DNA of 64,000 nucleotides, taken from Mugil cephalus (taxonomy: Eukaryota > Chordata > Actinopteri > Mugiliformes > Mugilidae). Shown here piece by piece: positions 1 to 13,518 of the stretch (positions within the stretch are counted from its first letter, which is position 1; each line of letters opens with the position of its first letter). Location of the stretch: assembly GCF_022458985.1 (NCBI RefSeq), contig NC_061783.1:17207913-17271912 (forward strand), read 5' to 3'. The translations under genes and the position numbers were made by a program. A model generated the notes under the pieces. It was not told the origin of the DNA. It searched no databases and saw only the letters and a program-made list of their open reading frames with translations.

Positions 1-3000
1 AGGTGGAGGAGGATGAGGAGGAGGGGGAGGGGGAGGACAGAAGAGGAAGTTGGTCAAAAGGATATAAATGAAGTAAGAGGAAGGGATGCTTTAACAATAG
101 TTCAGCTGACTGGAAAAAAATGGCGAATCAGCTGTAAAAGTGTTCGGAAATGAAAAGGTGAGGAGGACGGTGTCCCAGTTCAGCATTGGAGGTTTTGATT
201 TAGTAGCTCAGCACATGCAGATGACAGCAAAATCACGACAAAAATATAATAATAATAATCTTTAACCAAAACACAGACTCCACATCACACTGTGATGCCC
301 TCAGTTTGGCATGAATCTGGTTCTGAGGCCGAGCACAGTGACCGACCTGTCTTCCAAGGTAACAAAGATCTTGTCACCTTGTCTTGTCCCTTGCAGTCTA
401 TTGATTAGTTGAGAAATTTCACACCTGGCAGGGTTGAACTCTTCCCTTTTTTCTTCTTCCCTGTCTTTATTTCCTCCCCTTTACCGGGCAATTTTATTTG
501 TAATTATTTATTTTATTAAGTGCCGTATTTCTTTTCAACCATTGCTGTATATTGCATTAATTTGCGATGCCCATCGGTGCTCTAGTTCACACTATTAATT
601 ATCCGAGGACCATTGACTCAGCACCGTTAGCGGTAAAAGGTTCAACAGCTACATTTCCAAATGGATGATAAACGGGCCACAAAATAACAAAATATTATTT
701 TTGATGATTCTTCACCAAACAGTGAACCTGATTTCAAAATACATTAAGAAACACCACGTTTCAGGTTAATTCTGTAAACCGCCCAGCCCATTTCTAGTAG
801 TTTCCAATTAAACTTTCTAGATGTCTTTTGTGTTACGTACAATAAGTATGTACGGAAGAGGATTAGGGCCACTGAAAAAGATATTGTAGTTAGAGAAAAT
901 GACTTTTTTTCTTTTTTGAGGTCTGACTTCAACCTCAGAATTCACATATATATATATATATATATAGTACATGCAAAATAGTTTTAAAGAAAAAGCTGAA
1001 AAAACAAGCACAGTAGGCCAATGAACTGTCTTCTTACAAAACATTTATGAATAACACATGCAGTTGTGGTGCATTGCTGCCATCCGCTGTTTAATTCTGG
1101 GTGTTAATGTGTGTTGCGTCTACAACTCTTGGTGAAACAGCGCAACCCTCAGTGGACAAATTAGGAACAGGTGTCACATTTATATTGATAAATTGCAGTT
1201 AATGTCTTATGTAATTTCTTCGTCCTGAGGGCCAGGCAGGCCGGTTTTGGCCCACAGGCCATATGTTTGACACCCCGCCCTATTAGGACTAAGCTGATAA
1301 GGAGAAAACGTGGACTGAGGACTAAGGTAGCCATTCTGGACTGTACATCCATGACTCTCGTTCATTTTCGAGGCTTCAGCTGCAGGTGAAAGCATTTCTA
1401 CAGAAGCAGAAGTTTGGATGTTGTTGTGCAAAAACTGATGCACATCAAGTAAAAACAGCTCAGATTCAGGTTAATTTCTACAAATATACTGCGTAAGGAG
1501 TTATTTTAAGTCATTGTTCAGTCAGTCTTAAGGTATGTTACCTATTAAAATACATTGTTTTTCACCATGTCCAATAACTAAGAAACCGCGTATAAAAAGT
1601 ACAGAAATCTAAATTATCTGCAAAGCTGAAAAACCGGCACAGTACATAGAAAATAGAGAAAATTAAGGTCACTCTCAAAAGATTAAGGCTATTTAGTGGT
1701 TATGGTCTTTCATGGCTGCTAAATTAATTCATTATGTAGCCCACTAGTAGCATTATGGTGATAAAGAAGACAAGGACTAAGGGGCCCGACCTAACACCCC
1801 CGACTCTCGCTCCTACGAGTTTATTTTACCGACTTTAACAGCAAATTAAAGCATTTCTGAGGAAGCAGAAGTCGAGGTGTTGTGCATATAAAAAGAGAAA
1901 AAGAAAAAAGGAATGCATTCTCCAACCTACACGCATGCCTGTTTTCCCCTCTACACACTGATTACTATACCTCCACCCACCCTCCTTCATTCTCCCTCCA
2001 CCTCTCCCTCTCTCCTATCTCTCTGCCTTCCCACTTTCTCTTTCCATTTAGCTTCTTGACTGCCATACGTATCTTCCCTCCAGGAAGGAGGTAAATAAAT
2101 TCTACCTCTCCTTCCGTGAAGGGGCTTAGTGGATTCCAACTGCGGTAAGACGAGCTGCTCCTGCTTTGAATAATTTCCCCACTTCGCCCATTTCTTTTAT
2201 GCAACCTGTAGCTCTCCACGAGATGTCTGATTTATATCCGAGCATCTGTATTTTAAAATTTATGATGGGCTATATTTGTATTTCTACGCACTGACCAAAT
2301 ATGGGCACACATGTTTGTACACGCATATTTTTACAGGAACAAACCGATGTGCACACACAAACACATTGTCCCCGGGAATTAGATTAATGAGTGGTGGGTG
2401 AGCAGCAGTGTTGGGCTGAAGCAGATTAATCTGCAGCTATAGCCCAGCACAGTCAACCACGGCTTTGATGAATGGGAGCTTAAAGTGCATCTGCTCGCAC
2501 ACAAAAATACACAAATACATAAACAGACAAAGAATGCACACATACACTGATCCTGCAGGAGCCCACTTCATTTTGCAGGTGGAGTTAAATCGCTATGCTA
2601 ATTATGGCTGTGTGTGGGGCCACCGTGAGTAGGGACAGGAGTACAAAAGGTTGTAAATTAACACTTAAACTCCATGCAGCATCAAAAATGGCACTTTTCA
2701 GCCCCGGTTTTATTTATTTTTATATATTTTTTTTCAATGTGCACGTTTTCCACCACTACTTCTCCTCAGGTGAAATCCCACGCGGGTCGTACGGATTTCT
2801 CAAATTTCTCCCACTCAGCTGTGTGTCCATATGTGTGCGTCTCCTCTGGGGACGAATGTCACCGAGCTGCATCTGGCAAACCGCGCTCCAGACCTCCACT
2901 TACACTCTGTCAAGCACAGAATAACAAGTGATGCAAGTGTGGAGCGCTTTGGTCATGAGAAGAACGTCTGGCTGCCATGCGCAATGAGATCCCTCCAAAG

Positions 3001-3770
3001 ATGAAAAGCATGATAACCGTTAAACTCGCTGACAATGACAAAGCTGTAGCAGCGTTGGGCCTTTCCTTCGCTAGCATTCGCTGTGATGTGGCGCAGCTTG
3101 AAACCTTTAAAGTAAATCGTGAGTGACTGTCTCTGTCACAAAGTTGCTTGTAGCCCTAGAGCTACGTTACTCAATGCTAATGCTAACCCTAGGAAAGGGT
3201 TCAGTCTAAGTAATGAAGACGGCCTAGCCATAGATGGCGCAAACACACACTACACACAGATAATAAGCCGCCTCAATCCTCCCCTTGTCACAGCAGTGGC
3301 GGCCTCATGCCGATTTCACAGCCACTGATCTATTTCAGTTTGCTGATCATTATACTGTATCTCTGCTGGGTAGCCCCAGCTAACAACCTGAGACCGACGG
3401 CTCACTGGAACTCCAACGCAGTGGAATCAGTCTAGATTACTGCAATCACTTTAAGGTTTTTACTGTGGAGCTAACTAGCGGTGTGTGCATGGCATTTATG
3501 GAATGCTTTCAGTTTGCTACCATCCTCAGGTGAAGGAGATTACAGCGATTTAATGGGCGCAGTCTTTGAGATGGTTCAGGTGCGACTTGCCTTGTCTCTC
3601 TCATAAAAGCCTTGGTTTCACATATACGCTATCAAGTTATAAACACCGGTTGGAGAAAAAAACGGATTGCTTTTTCACCCGCAGCACAATTGGATTGGAC
3701 ATTTCACGTGATCATCTGTTTTCCTGTGCAATTTTCCCTAATCCATTTTGGGCATTGTGTACCGTGCTAT
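1..3770. other. Non-coding DNA, inferred samd12 intron 3
   Basis: No coding region is supported. The first 50 bases are purine-rich GGA/GGGA low-complexity DNA. The block lies left of samd12 exon 3 on the same transcript, so it should be intron. I looked here and up to 12.1 kb on the minus strand for the missing second half of the SAM domain and did not recognise it. It is therefore probably outside the window. Confidence 0.5.
945..966. repeat. (AT)n microsatellite
   Basis: About eleven AT units, visible directly in the sequence. Confidence 0.95.
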
Positions 3771-3775
3771 ACATT

Positions 3776-3836
3776 ACCAGTCAAAAGTTTGGACACACTT
3801 TCTCACTGAACTGAATAAGAAACCGTGTGTTTTTCC
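3776..3836 (+). mobile_element. Tc1/mariner terminal-repeat remnant
   Basis: The stretch contains the phrase ACCAGTCAAAAGTTTGGACA, which I recognise as the characteristic end of fish Tc1-like transposons. Only one end is visible and no transposase frame is attached, so this is a solo or truncated copy. Confidence 0.6.
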
Positions 3837-3894
3837 AATTCACTTCATTTTTATTTATAGCATCACTAACAATACAAACTGTCTCAAGAAGCTT

Positions 3895-4375
3895 TTTAAA
3901 AATCTGGTCCAAAACCCTGCCCGAAACCCCCGAAGAAAGCATGTAGGCAGCAGTGGCAAGGAAAAACTCCCTCTTAACAGTTAGAAACCTTGATCAGAAC
4001 CCAGCTCATACAGCAGGACCGGCCAGATAGAGACAGAAAATGAGAGGGGCACACAGCAGTTAACATGCTTTACAGTAGTACCAGAGAATTGCATTAATAG
4101 CATTACAGAAAAAATTAGAGGACAGGAGCTCGGTGCTAGAGAAAACAAATTAGAGGATAGGAGCTTGGTGCAAGAGAAAAGAAATTAGAGGACAGGAGCT
4201 CAGTGTAAGAGAGAAAAGGGTAGAAGACATGTGCTCAGTGCATCATCCCCCCCTAGGTCTAGTCAGTCTAGCCCTAATTATGAGCCTTTTCAAAAAGAAA
4301 AATCCTAAGCCTAACCTTAAAACTAGAGAGGGTGAACTCAAACTGGGAGCTGGTTCCACAGGAGACGAAGCTGAT
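3895..4375 (+). repeat. Dispersed fish repeat fragment
   Basis: The segment has the wording of a high-copy fish interspersed repeat: a GGCAAGGAAAAACTCCCTCT block, a 'GAACCCAGCTCAT' block and an AACTGGGAGCTGGTTCCACA block. Inside it the phrase 'TTAGAGGACAGGAGCTC' recurs three to four times between 4100 and 4210, forming a short internal tandem repeat of about 43-50 bases. The reverse complement of the CTGGTTCCACAG part appears again near 23760. The family name is not known to me. Confidence 0.55.
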
Positions 4376-4379
4376 AGCT

Positions 4380-7300
4380 GAACGCTAAACCATTTATAAT
4401 GTTCTTCTACTGCACCTCGTTATTTATGACAGTTTGTAGACGTTTTTAGAAGAGGAGTCGGAAGTCATTTTGCACTATATTAATACTGGAACATGCATCT
4501 TTTGCAAGGGCAACTCACCAAGCATTGTAATATTAAAAAAAACTGAAGGAAAACATGCATATTAAATAGAAATGATTAAAATAATTTCGAGAGATATTTT
4601 GACTCCTAACCCCTGTCTGTATCGGTCTTTAACGTCACCTTCTGGCGCTGTCAAGAGGTTCATCTGTTCAGACGGACTTCCATTCTGCAGCGAGAGTTCT
4701 GTTGTGTGGTCTGCATTTTCCTCACAGAGAGGACAAATCTGACAAGAAAACATAATCTATAATAAACAAAATAAATTATGCATTATATAAACAATCTGAT
4801 TATGATAATTGATAGAATATGCATCTCAGCCTTGGCATCGCTTTTACTTCTCCTGCTTTTCTTTCCCTCTGTTGTTCTCATGAAATTTCTATTTGTCGCC
4901 CACACAAGATTACTGTGGCAGGCTAGAAGTGGGCATCCATGTGCATGTTGCTCATCCAGGAACATGGGAAAAGCTTTGCATTACAAATTCTTGAAGTTAT
5001 TATCAGATCTACGAGTAGAATCACTTGCTTTCCAGTGTAAGAAAATGCTGGTCTGCTGTTTACAGCTGGTCTAATGCTCACATCAGAATTGATATATTTT
5101 ACCATCTGTCTGAACTCGGTGTACAACAACATCCATAAAGAAGTTTGAGCAGCATGTACTTTTAGTAATCAATTCCTCGTTCCTCGTTGCCCAGTGCTTT
5201 GTGGCATACAGTTGGTTGCTAGTGGATATCCCAGGCACTGGTTGTCTAGGAAAACCTTTTAGATTTTTTCCCACCTCAAATGGTTCAGAGCAAAAGATAA
5301 AAAAAAGTTGTGTACTGACGGCACCAATCTCAATTTGACAAGATTATAATGTAAAGCACACCGCTTTATCTGGGTTCTAACCCTGGTACACCAAGACGGT
5401 ATCAGCATGGTGAATTTGGTGGTGGGAACCAAAGTCATGGATGGTGTTTCTTTATGTTGCATGTTTGGGGAACTGTGTTTGCATCATATGTTAATGTTCC
5501 CATTGCCTCAAAAGTGAGGTTTGTACAACTTGGTGCCCATCCAATTTGTGTCGCCAAGGGTTATTTTGCTATGACTTGGTGAATTTAATTAAATCTGCAT
5601 GATAAAGATCTTCTTCCTCTTGAATATATGTTCCAAAAGTCTATTTAACTGCCACAACTTGACATCAGTTTCCTCCATACGTCCTGGCCCAATCATACAT
5701 GCAATCTGGACACAGGTAATCCTCATGCCAATAATCACACCCTACAGCTGTAATGCTCCAGTATGACTTCCAGCGTCCGTGTGATTACAAGCTACAACAG
5801 AGCCAATGTGTTAAAACAGCAGCCAGCTGCCGTCTCGCAGCCTTTCTTTGCTGAATCATACAAGTGAATGATGGGTGAGACACACTCGGAACAGTGTGAG
5901 CAGATTACCGCGCTTGAGACTGTAATCAAATCATGAATACATGGTGGCGACGAGATAAGTCGTCTTTTTCTAAATCTGTAATTTTCCTGTAACGTTCATT
6001 ACTGCAGCTTCACCGGGAGCTTGAGTTGTATTGACTTGAAAATCAGGAGCTCCATTTTTCTCCAGTTGGCAGGTCCTACATTTTCTCCTTTCTTTATGTT
6101 ATCGCAAAGGAGAACAGGAAGAAATGGGGCCGACATAAAGATAGCAGCATCTTTCACTGTTTATTGCTGATGTATAATTTATAATGAGCCACGAGTACAC
6201 TCGCTTTTGTAACCGCTCCGTAACATATCCTTCACAATCCCTGGAGATTACTTTCTGAGCTCTTTGTATGGTTCGGCAAGGATTTTAAAAACATGCAATT
6301 GGCACAACAATAATTAATTTTATACCACACATTGCTATGTAATTACCTTGCTAAGAGTGCCATTAACCGTGATTCCTTCTGTCTATGGATCAAATCGTCC
6401 CCCAAACAGCTCATCAGCAGCGAGCTGTTCAAATTTCCCTTTTGGAAATAACACAAAACAATGGCCGCCAGTGGAGCCGTTTCTGTGGCTCTCAGAGTTG
6501 ATATGCAGTCATGTAAGCCCCTTGAACTCATTTGCTATATGTCTGTTCCTCCATTACACAGCAGCGCTTTTATGACAGCAGTCAGCGGCAGCTCCAGAAT
6601 TCATCGTCCCATCACTCGAGCGCTGTTTAGGCCCGTTGCTGGGTGTCCTCTGCTGTTCTAAAATAGCGCTTGTCACCTTTCATGCAGTTCTAGCGGCTCA
6701 TCAAATATACATTTAGAACCCAGTGTGGGTCCTTCCAGTGGAGGAGGAGATCACGGCCGGAGCTACGCAGGCTGCTGTTATTTTCAAAGCGGAGGGATGA
6801 TGGATTCGACAGGCGGGGGGTGGGGAGTGGAACAGAGAGCTTTAAAAGAGCTCGAGTGGTATGCTGTAGTGCGAGCTGCTGGATACAGGCCACCCTTCAT
6901 TAAACCACTAATATTACAGGCTATTAATTATTCAGAGTGGGGCCTTATGGCACCATACATCAGTGGATATTGTTCCCATATTGTAAAAGGAGTTTTCTCT
7001 GCATTCTCGAGTCAGAAATTATTGTAGTTCAATCAAAGCTAGGTTTTGAAATTAACCAACTAATTGGATGGATGGCTGCGACTGGGGATGTGGCCGGGGG
7101 GCAGCCAAGAGGCAAATAATAAGGCTGCATTGTTTCACATTCAGCCCGAGTGTCTCGCATGTGGGGAAGGAAGGAGCTCTTAACTTGCTTTTGTTTCGAT
7201 CCAAATAAATGTGAGATTTAACTCACTGTTCAAAACAAATAAATGATTATATTTTTTATAAATGCATTTAACCAGGAATAGTCTCATTGTCTCGTTGTGT

Positions 7301-7540
7301 TTTCATATAATTCTAATTGAATTTGAAGTGAACTTTCTCTCCAGTGGAAAAGGGGGGGAAAAAAGTATAATTTATTCTGGCCATGCTTGGAGCTTTCCAG
7401 AGAAGAAGACTAAGAAATCCAGAAATGTATGCCCGTCCAACAAGTCTCACCAAGTGAACACGACACAAAACACACAAAAGATTAAGAGGCTGTGGCTTTG
7501 ACGGTGGAGCCGGTTGACTACAGAAAGGTTATTCCCCGGA
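4380..7540. other. Non-coding intronic DNA, nothing recognised
   Basis: I see no exon with plausible splice sites and family resemblance, no RNA gene and no clear repeat. Reading frames here are short and lack any domain signature. Confidence 0.4.
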
Positions 7541-7665
7541 ACATGCCACATGCCAAATTGCCCTTGAGCAAGACACTGAACTCCCAGTTGCTCCCTGTGC
7601 TTGGTGTGTGAATGTGTGCTTGTGTTAGCAAATAGGTAGATGTGTCACCATTACTGTAGAGTGAC
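7541..7665 (+). repeat. Dispersed fish repeat fragment
   Basis: The phrase TTGAGCAAGACACTGAACTC, followed by a GTGTGTGAATGTGTG run, matches a very common fish interspersed repeat as I remember it. No ends or coding part are visible. Confidence 0.45.
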
Positions 7666-8634
7666 AACAATATCATATAAATATATTTACTATTTACCAT
7701 TAAGGACAATAGTAATATAGAGAGTCCAAGAAAATATTTTGTTAAAACATCTAAGAGCTGAAAACTGCAGTTCCTCAGATGGCCACTTGAGGCTGGAGGC
7801 ACAAGCGAGTCAATCCCCAAAGATCTCTGCGTTAAAATGTCCAACTTTACAGCAGAAATAAACGGTTTACAGCCTGGTACAGAAATGTTTTGGTCTCGAT
7901 TGCTAATTTACTCATTACATAAACTTTTATATAACTCATTCTTCAAAGTTATGTGTAATTAAAGGTGCTTTGATTGACAGGTGGCCGTTGTCACAGGTTG
8001 CTAGCCTCTGCCTCGGCATCACATAACACCATCAGCGCTACCTCTGTTAGAATGTGAAAATGAGAAATGAATACAGCGACACTAAGAGGGAGCGAGGCTC
8101 TGCCGAGATGGCGACAGATGGTCTTATTCACACTGAGCTTGGGAAACCTATGAGAGACGTTACGGAGGGTTCGTCAATATTTACATGCAGTTAATGGTAC
8201 TTCCAAGTAATTTGTTTTAATTTATTTAGTGCCAAGATTCAAGTTCGGTTGGGGTTGATTCCAGCCGGCGGGAGCATCATACTTCAACTCCCTTTAAGCC
8301 AAACTTTAGAGGCATTTATTTGGAATAAGTTGGGGAGTGCAGACAATAATTTCATATTCTCTCTCGGCGGATGCAGATCCGTAGCCTTATAAATAATACT
8401 GCCGAGATCTTTAAAACTTTAAAACTCTACCTCAGTTTAGACCCCCACCATTCAAAAGTTTCTAAACCTGCCTGAGCAGCCAGCCTCTACAGCTGCATCT
8501 AATTCAGTCTCTGCATGCCCTAAGAGAGGCTCTGAATTTCCACATTGTGAGGTAATGTTCCTCTCCGACAGAAAATATAACTTCATAGTGACTCACTCTT
8601 TTTTCCTCCTCCACCCTCTTGCTTTTGATTACCA

Positions 8635-8835
8635 GTGTCATCACACCTTTGATTACGATCTAAGGTATCGGGAACCGTGAGTTCAACTAATTTATCGCGC
8701 CAAGCTATTCTCTCAACCAGAGAGAGCTTTGTCTTTGTAATTACAACGGATTAGGGACTAATATCTAATTATGCCTTAATATGCTTTAATGCATTTTTAA
8801 TGGCGGCTGGGTGTTAAAGTCAAATTCGCCGCCGT
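8635..8835. other. Candidate conserved non-coding element
   Basis: The block is dense in TAAT/ATTA homeodomain cores and TTTGAT motifs, has almost no simple repeats, and contains no coding frame. Its composition resembles developmental enhancers of vertebrate conserved non-coding DNA. This rests on sequence texture only. No alignment was possible. Confidence 0.35.
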
Positions 8836-9744
8836 CTCTGTTGGGGGTGGGAGGTGAAGATTGAGGAAGGGGAAGGGGTTCTTGGCAGTAGGGGCTGGAG
8901 GGAGGATGGGAAACATTGATTTCTTTGGCAGAGGTTACGCGAGCCTAGCAGGGAGGCAGCTGCTGCATACTGGAGTCGTTCAACGTTAAAATGCTGCACC
9001 GGCCCTGATCCGCAGCAAAATGCATTTCCCTCGCCGCTGCTTTATGCCAAAGGAGGGAGGACACAAATGCCTGTTTGAATTATGATCTGGAATAGAGACC
9101 GTTTATTGATTTGCTACTTTATGAAGGGATGACTACATTGCCAGGACGAGTGAGATTGAGTACCGCTGGCAGCCGAAAAGAGGGTTGTCTGTTCTGTCTG
9201 TTGAGGATGGATTGGACAGAAAATACAGCCGAGGCCTGGAGAATAAGAAACCAAAAACCAACCGGGACTTTTCATGCAACACACACGTGAACACACACAC
9301 ACACCAATTTCCAAGGGTCACGGCTACCGTCTGACAGGCACGCTAAACAAACAGATCATCTCAGATGCACGGCTGCTCGCTCTTATAAATGTATTCACAC
9401 TCACTGTTTGTTTGTCTACGCATGATTGTTTCCCGCAACAATATTCCATCATTTGTTCCGCCCCTTGTTTACTCTAATAGGGCGTAGGAACGGGAAAAAT
9501 ATATATATATGTATCTGCATAATATTTCAAAGATTGATTGGGATGCAAATTGCCTTGTGAGCCCAATTGGTGTGGCTCGGCCTGTTTTAATTGGGCTCTG
9601 TTAATTAATGCTGGATGCGAGGACAAACTGAATTACTTGCAGGTTTTGCGCATGTCATTATCTCCTAATTGTGCCAGCAGAGGAGCACGTGAGCGTGCAC
9701 CGTATGTGCATGAGAGTGCGCGCGTATCTGGTTAACCCTCTGCT

Positions 9745-9960
9745 CGCTTGAACGGAGCCGTAAAAATGGTTACACCTTAATGACACACTCAGGTCGTTAA
9801 GTTAATACGCCATTAGGAAGCCAAGTTCTGATGTTTTAATCGCTGGAAGACTAATAAGAGAAATAATCATTTATTTACAGGCCCTAGCCGAACGCATTAG
9901 GCTCATCAGGAACACTGAGGCGTTTAATCTTAAAGTTAGGCTAATATTCTGCGTTTAGAT
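9745..9960. other. Candidate conserved non-coding element
   Basis: The stretch has repeated TTAAT, CATTAGG and TAATAAG words, a non-repetitive texture and no coding frame. It looks like an enhancer-type conserved element within samd12 intron 3. Support is by composition only. Confidence 0.35.
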
Positions 9961-10779
9961 ATGGACCCCGAGAGAAATTTCTGACAAATGAGTGACAAGA
10001 TAACTGCACTCCACACCGATTTTTCTGTCATGTATTAATTGCATCTGCTGAGTGCTTTTTGGTGTCCTGTAGTTCACCTGAATTATTCCCACAAATCATC
10101 TATTTTGCACACAAATCAATAAAAAAAAATAAAAAAAAAACCACGCAACTCATGTTTCAGAAATGATTCATCAATACCTCGCCGCTCGTACCTGGAATGA
10201 AAATACGTAATCTCTCAAAAATGCTTCTCGATTGGTGATGAATCCAAAATCGGCGCGGCGGCTCGGCAAGCATGCAATGAACTGTGGGTTATCTCTGGAA
10301 CCGCCACGCTGCTGCTGATGGGATGTATCGCGCAACTTGCGGTGCACAGCGGCGAGATTCGTGTTTTCAGATCATTAAACCAGAGGATGCTAAATCTCCA
10401 AATCCTCTGTGCAGACAGACAACAGTCAAAATGCATCAGAGGTTAAAACGGGAGCGTGAGTCATTATGGCAACTCATCACGACCACCGAGCAATTTATCC
10501 AGCCAGCCAGCCACTGAGCCGAGGAGGTCCTCAGCAGCAACAAATAAACATATTAATGTGATCAGTCGTGCTCCGAGAGATGGAGTGCACGGCAATTAAC
10601 GGTCGTCTGTTGCTATGCGGGCTGGAGCGTCGTTAGCGGCGGAGTGACCTTGAGGAGCCTCGTTAGGGGGATGATTGACGTGGCAACTGTCGTCAGTGGT
10701 AACAGCGGGGAGGGAGGGGCGGACGGACAGACGGCTAGGCCGGGTGGCAGGGCTGCAGGTGGCAGACAAGTGGGTAGCG

Positions 10780-11395
10780 GAGCGCACCTGTGATGTAATG
10801 AATGGGGCCTGGTTTCGTCAAGACGAGGCGTCACACGTGGAAGAGACGAGATGCGATGCCCCGAGTAATGTAGTGTATGCCGTTCAGTGCAGTGAGGAAT
10901 GCACAGACTTGTACATTGGGGAAACCAAACAACCAATCAACCAACACAGGAGAGCCGGTCCATCAGGGAACGACTCAGTGGTCCATCTCCACTTTAAAGA
11001 CAAAGGAAACTCTTTTGAAAATAGCAACGTCAAAGTCTTAGCCAAATTGGCGAAACCTTCTCTAAACAGTCTTGACTTCTGTCCCCAAGAAGGTTCAACA
11101 ACATTCACACCTTAAGACTGGAGGCTCCCACTGACAATGGCTTCATCAGAGCACCATTAATATGGTAAGTAGCTTAGGCACGCAGTCCCCAGGTAAGTAC
11201 CCAGCCATTAACCTCAACTTCAACTTCCCACAAGTCTCTAAGAACAGAAGAAGCTACTCGGATGAGCGACGAAACATCTTCAAGAAATTCGAGTCCAGTT
11301 GCCTTTCCTCTAACGCCTTTTGGATTACCATGACCCGGCTGAATCTACTAGCATTTGTCAAGTAGACAAACTTCAAACTTCAACTCGTCCGCATC
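10780..11395 (+). mobile_element. Penelope-like retroelement 3' fragment (GIY-YIG endonuclease)
   Basis: An open frame on the plus strand (about 10675-11115) contains NVVYAVQCSEECTDLYIGET followed by KQPINQHRRAG and HLHFKDKGNSFENSNV. This is the GIY-YIG endonuclease module found at the C-terminus of fish Penelope-like elements, with the VVYAVQC and LYIGET core motifs. Compared with the family as I know it, residues are missing between KQP and HRRA, where a conserved basic segment with the catalytic Arg normally sits. A longer stretch is missing between NVKVLA and AKPSLN, where the metal-binding Glu normally sits. The copy is therefore dead. Downstream, the 'CTACTCGGATGAGCGACGAA' and 'AAGAAATTCGAGTCCAG' phrases look like the element's 3' end. 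The reverse transcriptase is absent, so this is a 5'-truncated insertion inside samd12 intron 3. Confidence 0.8.
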
Positions 11396-11698
11396 CACGT
11401 GTTGCATTTAAAAGCGTTACACTTTAATCACAGACTGAGCTTCAAGATGGACAGACTCTTTGTGATATCAGCCACAGGTTTCTTGCAGAGTAGTTTTGAA
11501 GCTCAAAGCCATGACTTCGGCTGTCGCCATCTTGGCAGTGCCCAAATTACAGCTAATTAAAAAAAAAAGATAAGGTGGAGTGAGCCGAGAGGAGCGGGAA
11601 GACACCGAGCTAGGTGGCTAACAACCTGCGAGGACAACCACCTGTCACTCAAAGCGCCCATGCCTTTAATTATGAGAATTAAGAGCCGGCACCTTTAG

Positions 11699-11896
<198 letters not shown>

Positions 11897-12058
11897 TAAT
11901 ACATCCTCCAACTTTGAAATAAAAACTCACAGAACATGTACCGAGCATCAGCAAATATAGTAACATTGTTACTTTTGTTATTTTTTTAAGGAGTGTAATG
12001 TAATGTATGCAAATTTCTGGAAAAAAAAAAAAAATCAACAATGTAACTGTAAGTGTCA

Positions 12059-12376
<318 letters not shown>

Positions 12377-12439
12377 TCAGAAGTTATATCTTTATGTCTA
12401 TCATTGTTTTCCATTGATTGGCTACAGCATGTTCACATC

Positions 12440-12535
12440 GCCCTCACATGGATTGGCCTTTCACACGACTTCATCATCCAATATTAACTGTGTGACATTT
12501 TCCCTTAAGGATCAATAAAGTATTAAACTTTTAAA
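12440..12535 (+). repeat. Possible LINE 3' tail
   Basis: The phrase CCTTAAGGATCAATAAAGTA resembles the 3' terminus of fish non-LTR retrotransposons. The copy is short and no coding part is attached. Confidence 0.35.
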
Positions 12536-13518
12536 ATACGAAGAAGAGACATAACTTCAGGAAAGTCAATAAAAACACAATTATGCAGCGTATGGCTGGG
12601 TGGACTCTTGACTTGACCTAAACATATGTTGTCAATGTTTGTGCTGCACGGCTCAATCGACTCGTCGCGATGCCACTGCACATATTAAATGTAAACAACC
12701 AGGCCCCGGATCCATTTTTTTTTTCCTTTAACAAGATCTTCTGAATAAATGAAGACAATAAGAGAACGGAAGGATTTAGACAAATTCGGAATTAACAAGT
12801 ATCAGCGTTAAAGTTAATCAGCATTATAATGTCCTGAGAAGTATGAATAAATAAACCACATTTTGTTGATCTCCTTAAATTGGATTTTAAATGTCCTCAA
12901 GGTGTGCCGAGCATATTAGCAATTACTTTTTAAAGAAATCGAACCCTGAAGCAGCATATTGCTTTCCCTTTTATTATTTGTTTACTACATTTTACAAACC
13001 ATAAAAATGTATTTTTATTTCATGATAATATAAATTACACTGACTCCAACAGCCAACAATGTTCAGGTGTTTTCAGGAGATCGTTGGTAGGAACAAAGGG
13101 AACAGAGTCATACCTGGGGCAAGCTGTATTACCGTGGCCTCCTCATTTCACGGCAGAGAATTTACATTTTTTTATGTGTCGCTACAATTTACCAGCGTTC
13201 TCCTTTAACGGCCTCACGTGCAGGCAACTTAAAAATCACAGCAGCATTTGGTTGAAACAAAGGGAAAGAAGGGGAGCATTCGAACATCTGAAATATCACA
13301 GAAACAGAATAGAGGGAGGTTGAGTCATAAGATCCGGTTGACTTCAGAGAAACCACAAAACCACACATGTGAATCTGATGGTGGCGGCACTGTGGGAAGC
13401 CATCATCCTCTGGGCACAATAAATGTAACAGTTGGGCGATCCAAACCTACAGCGCTTACTGAGGCGGTAGACTGGCACTAAAGCGGTTATAGATCATCCA
13501 TAAAAGAACACCATGTGT

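Noticed and set aside
10596..10936. Minus-strand frames opposite the Penelope-like fragment
   Set aside because: They are shadows of the plus-strand endonuclease frame and its GC-rich leader.
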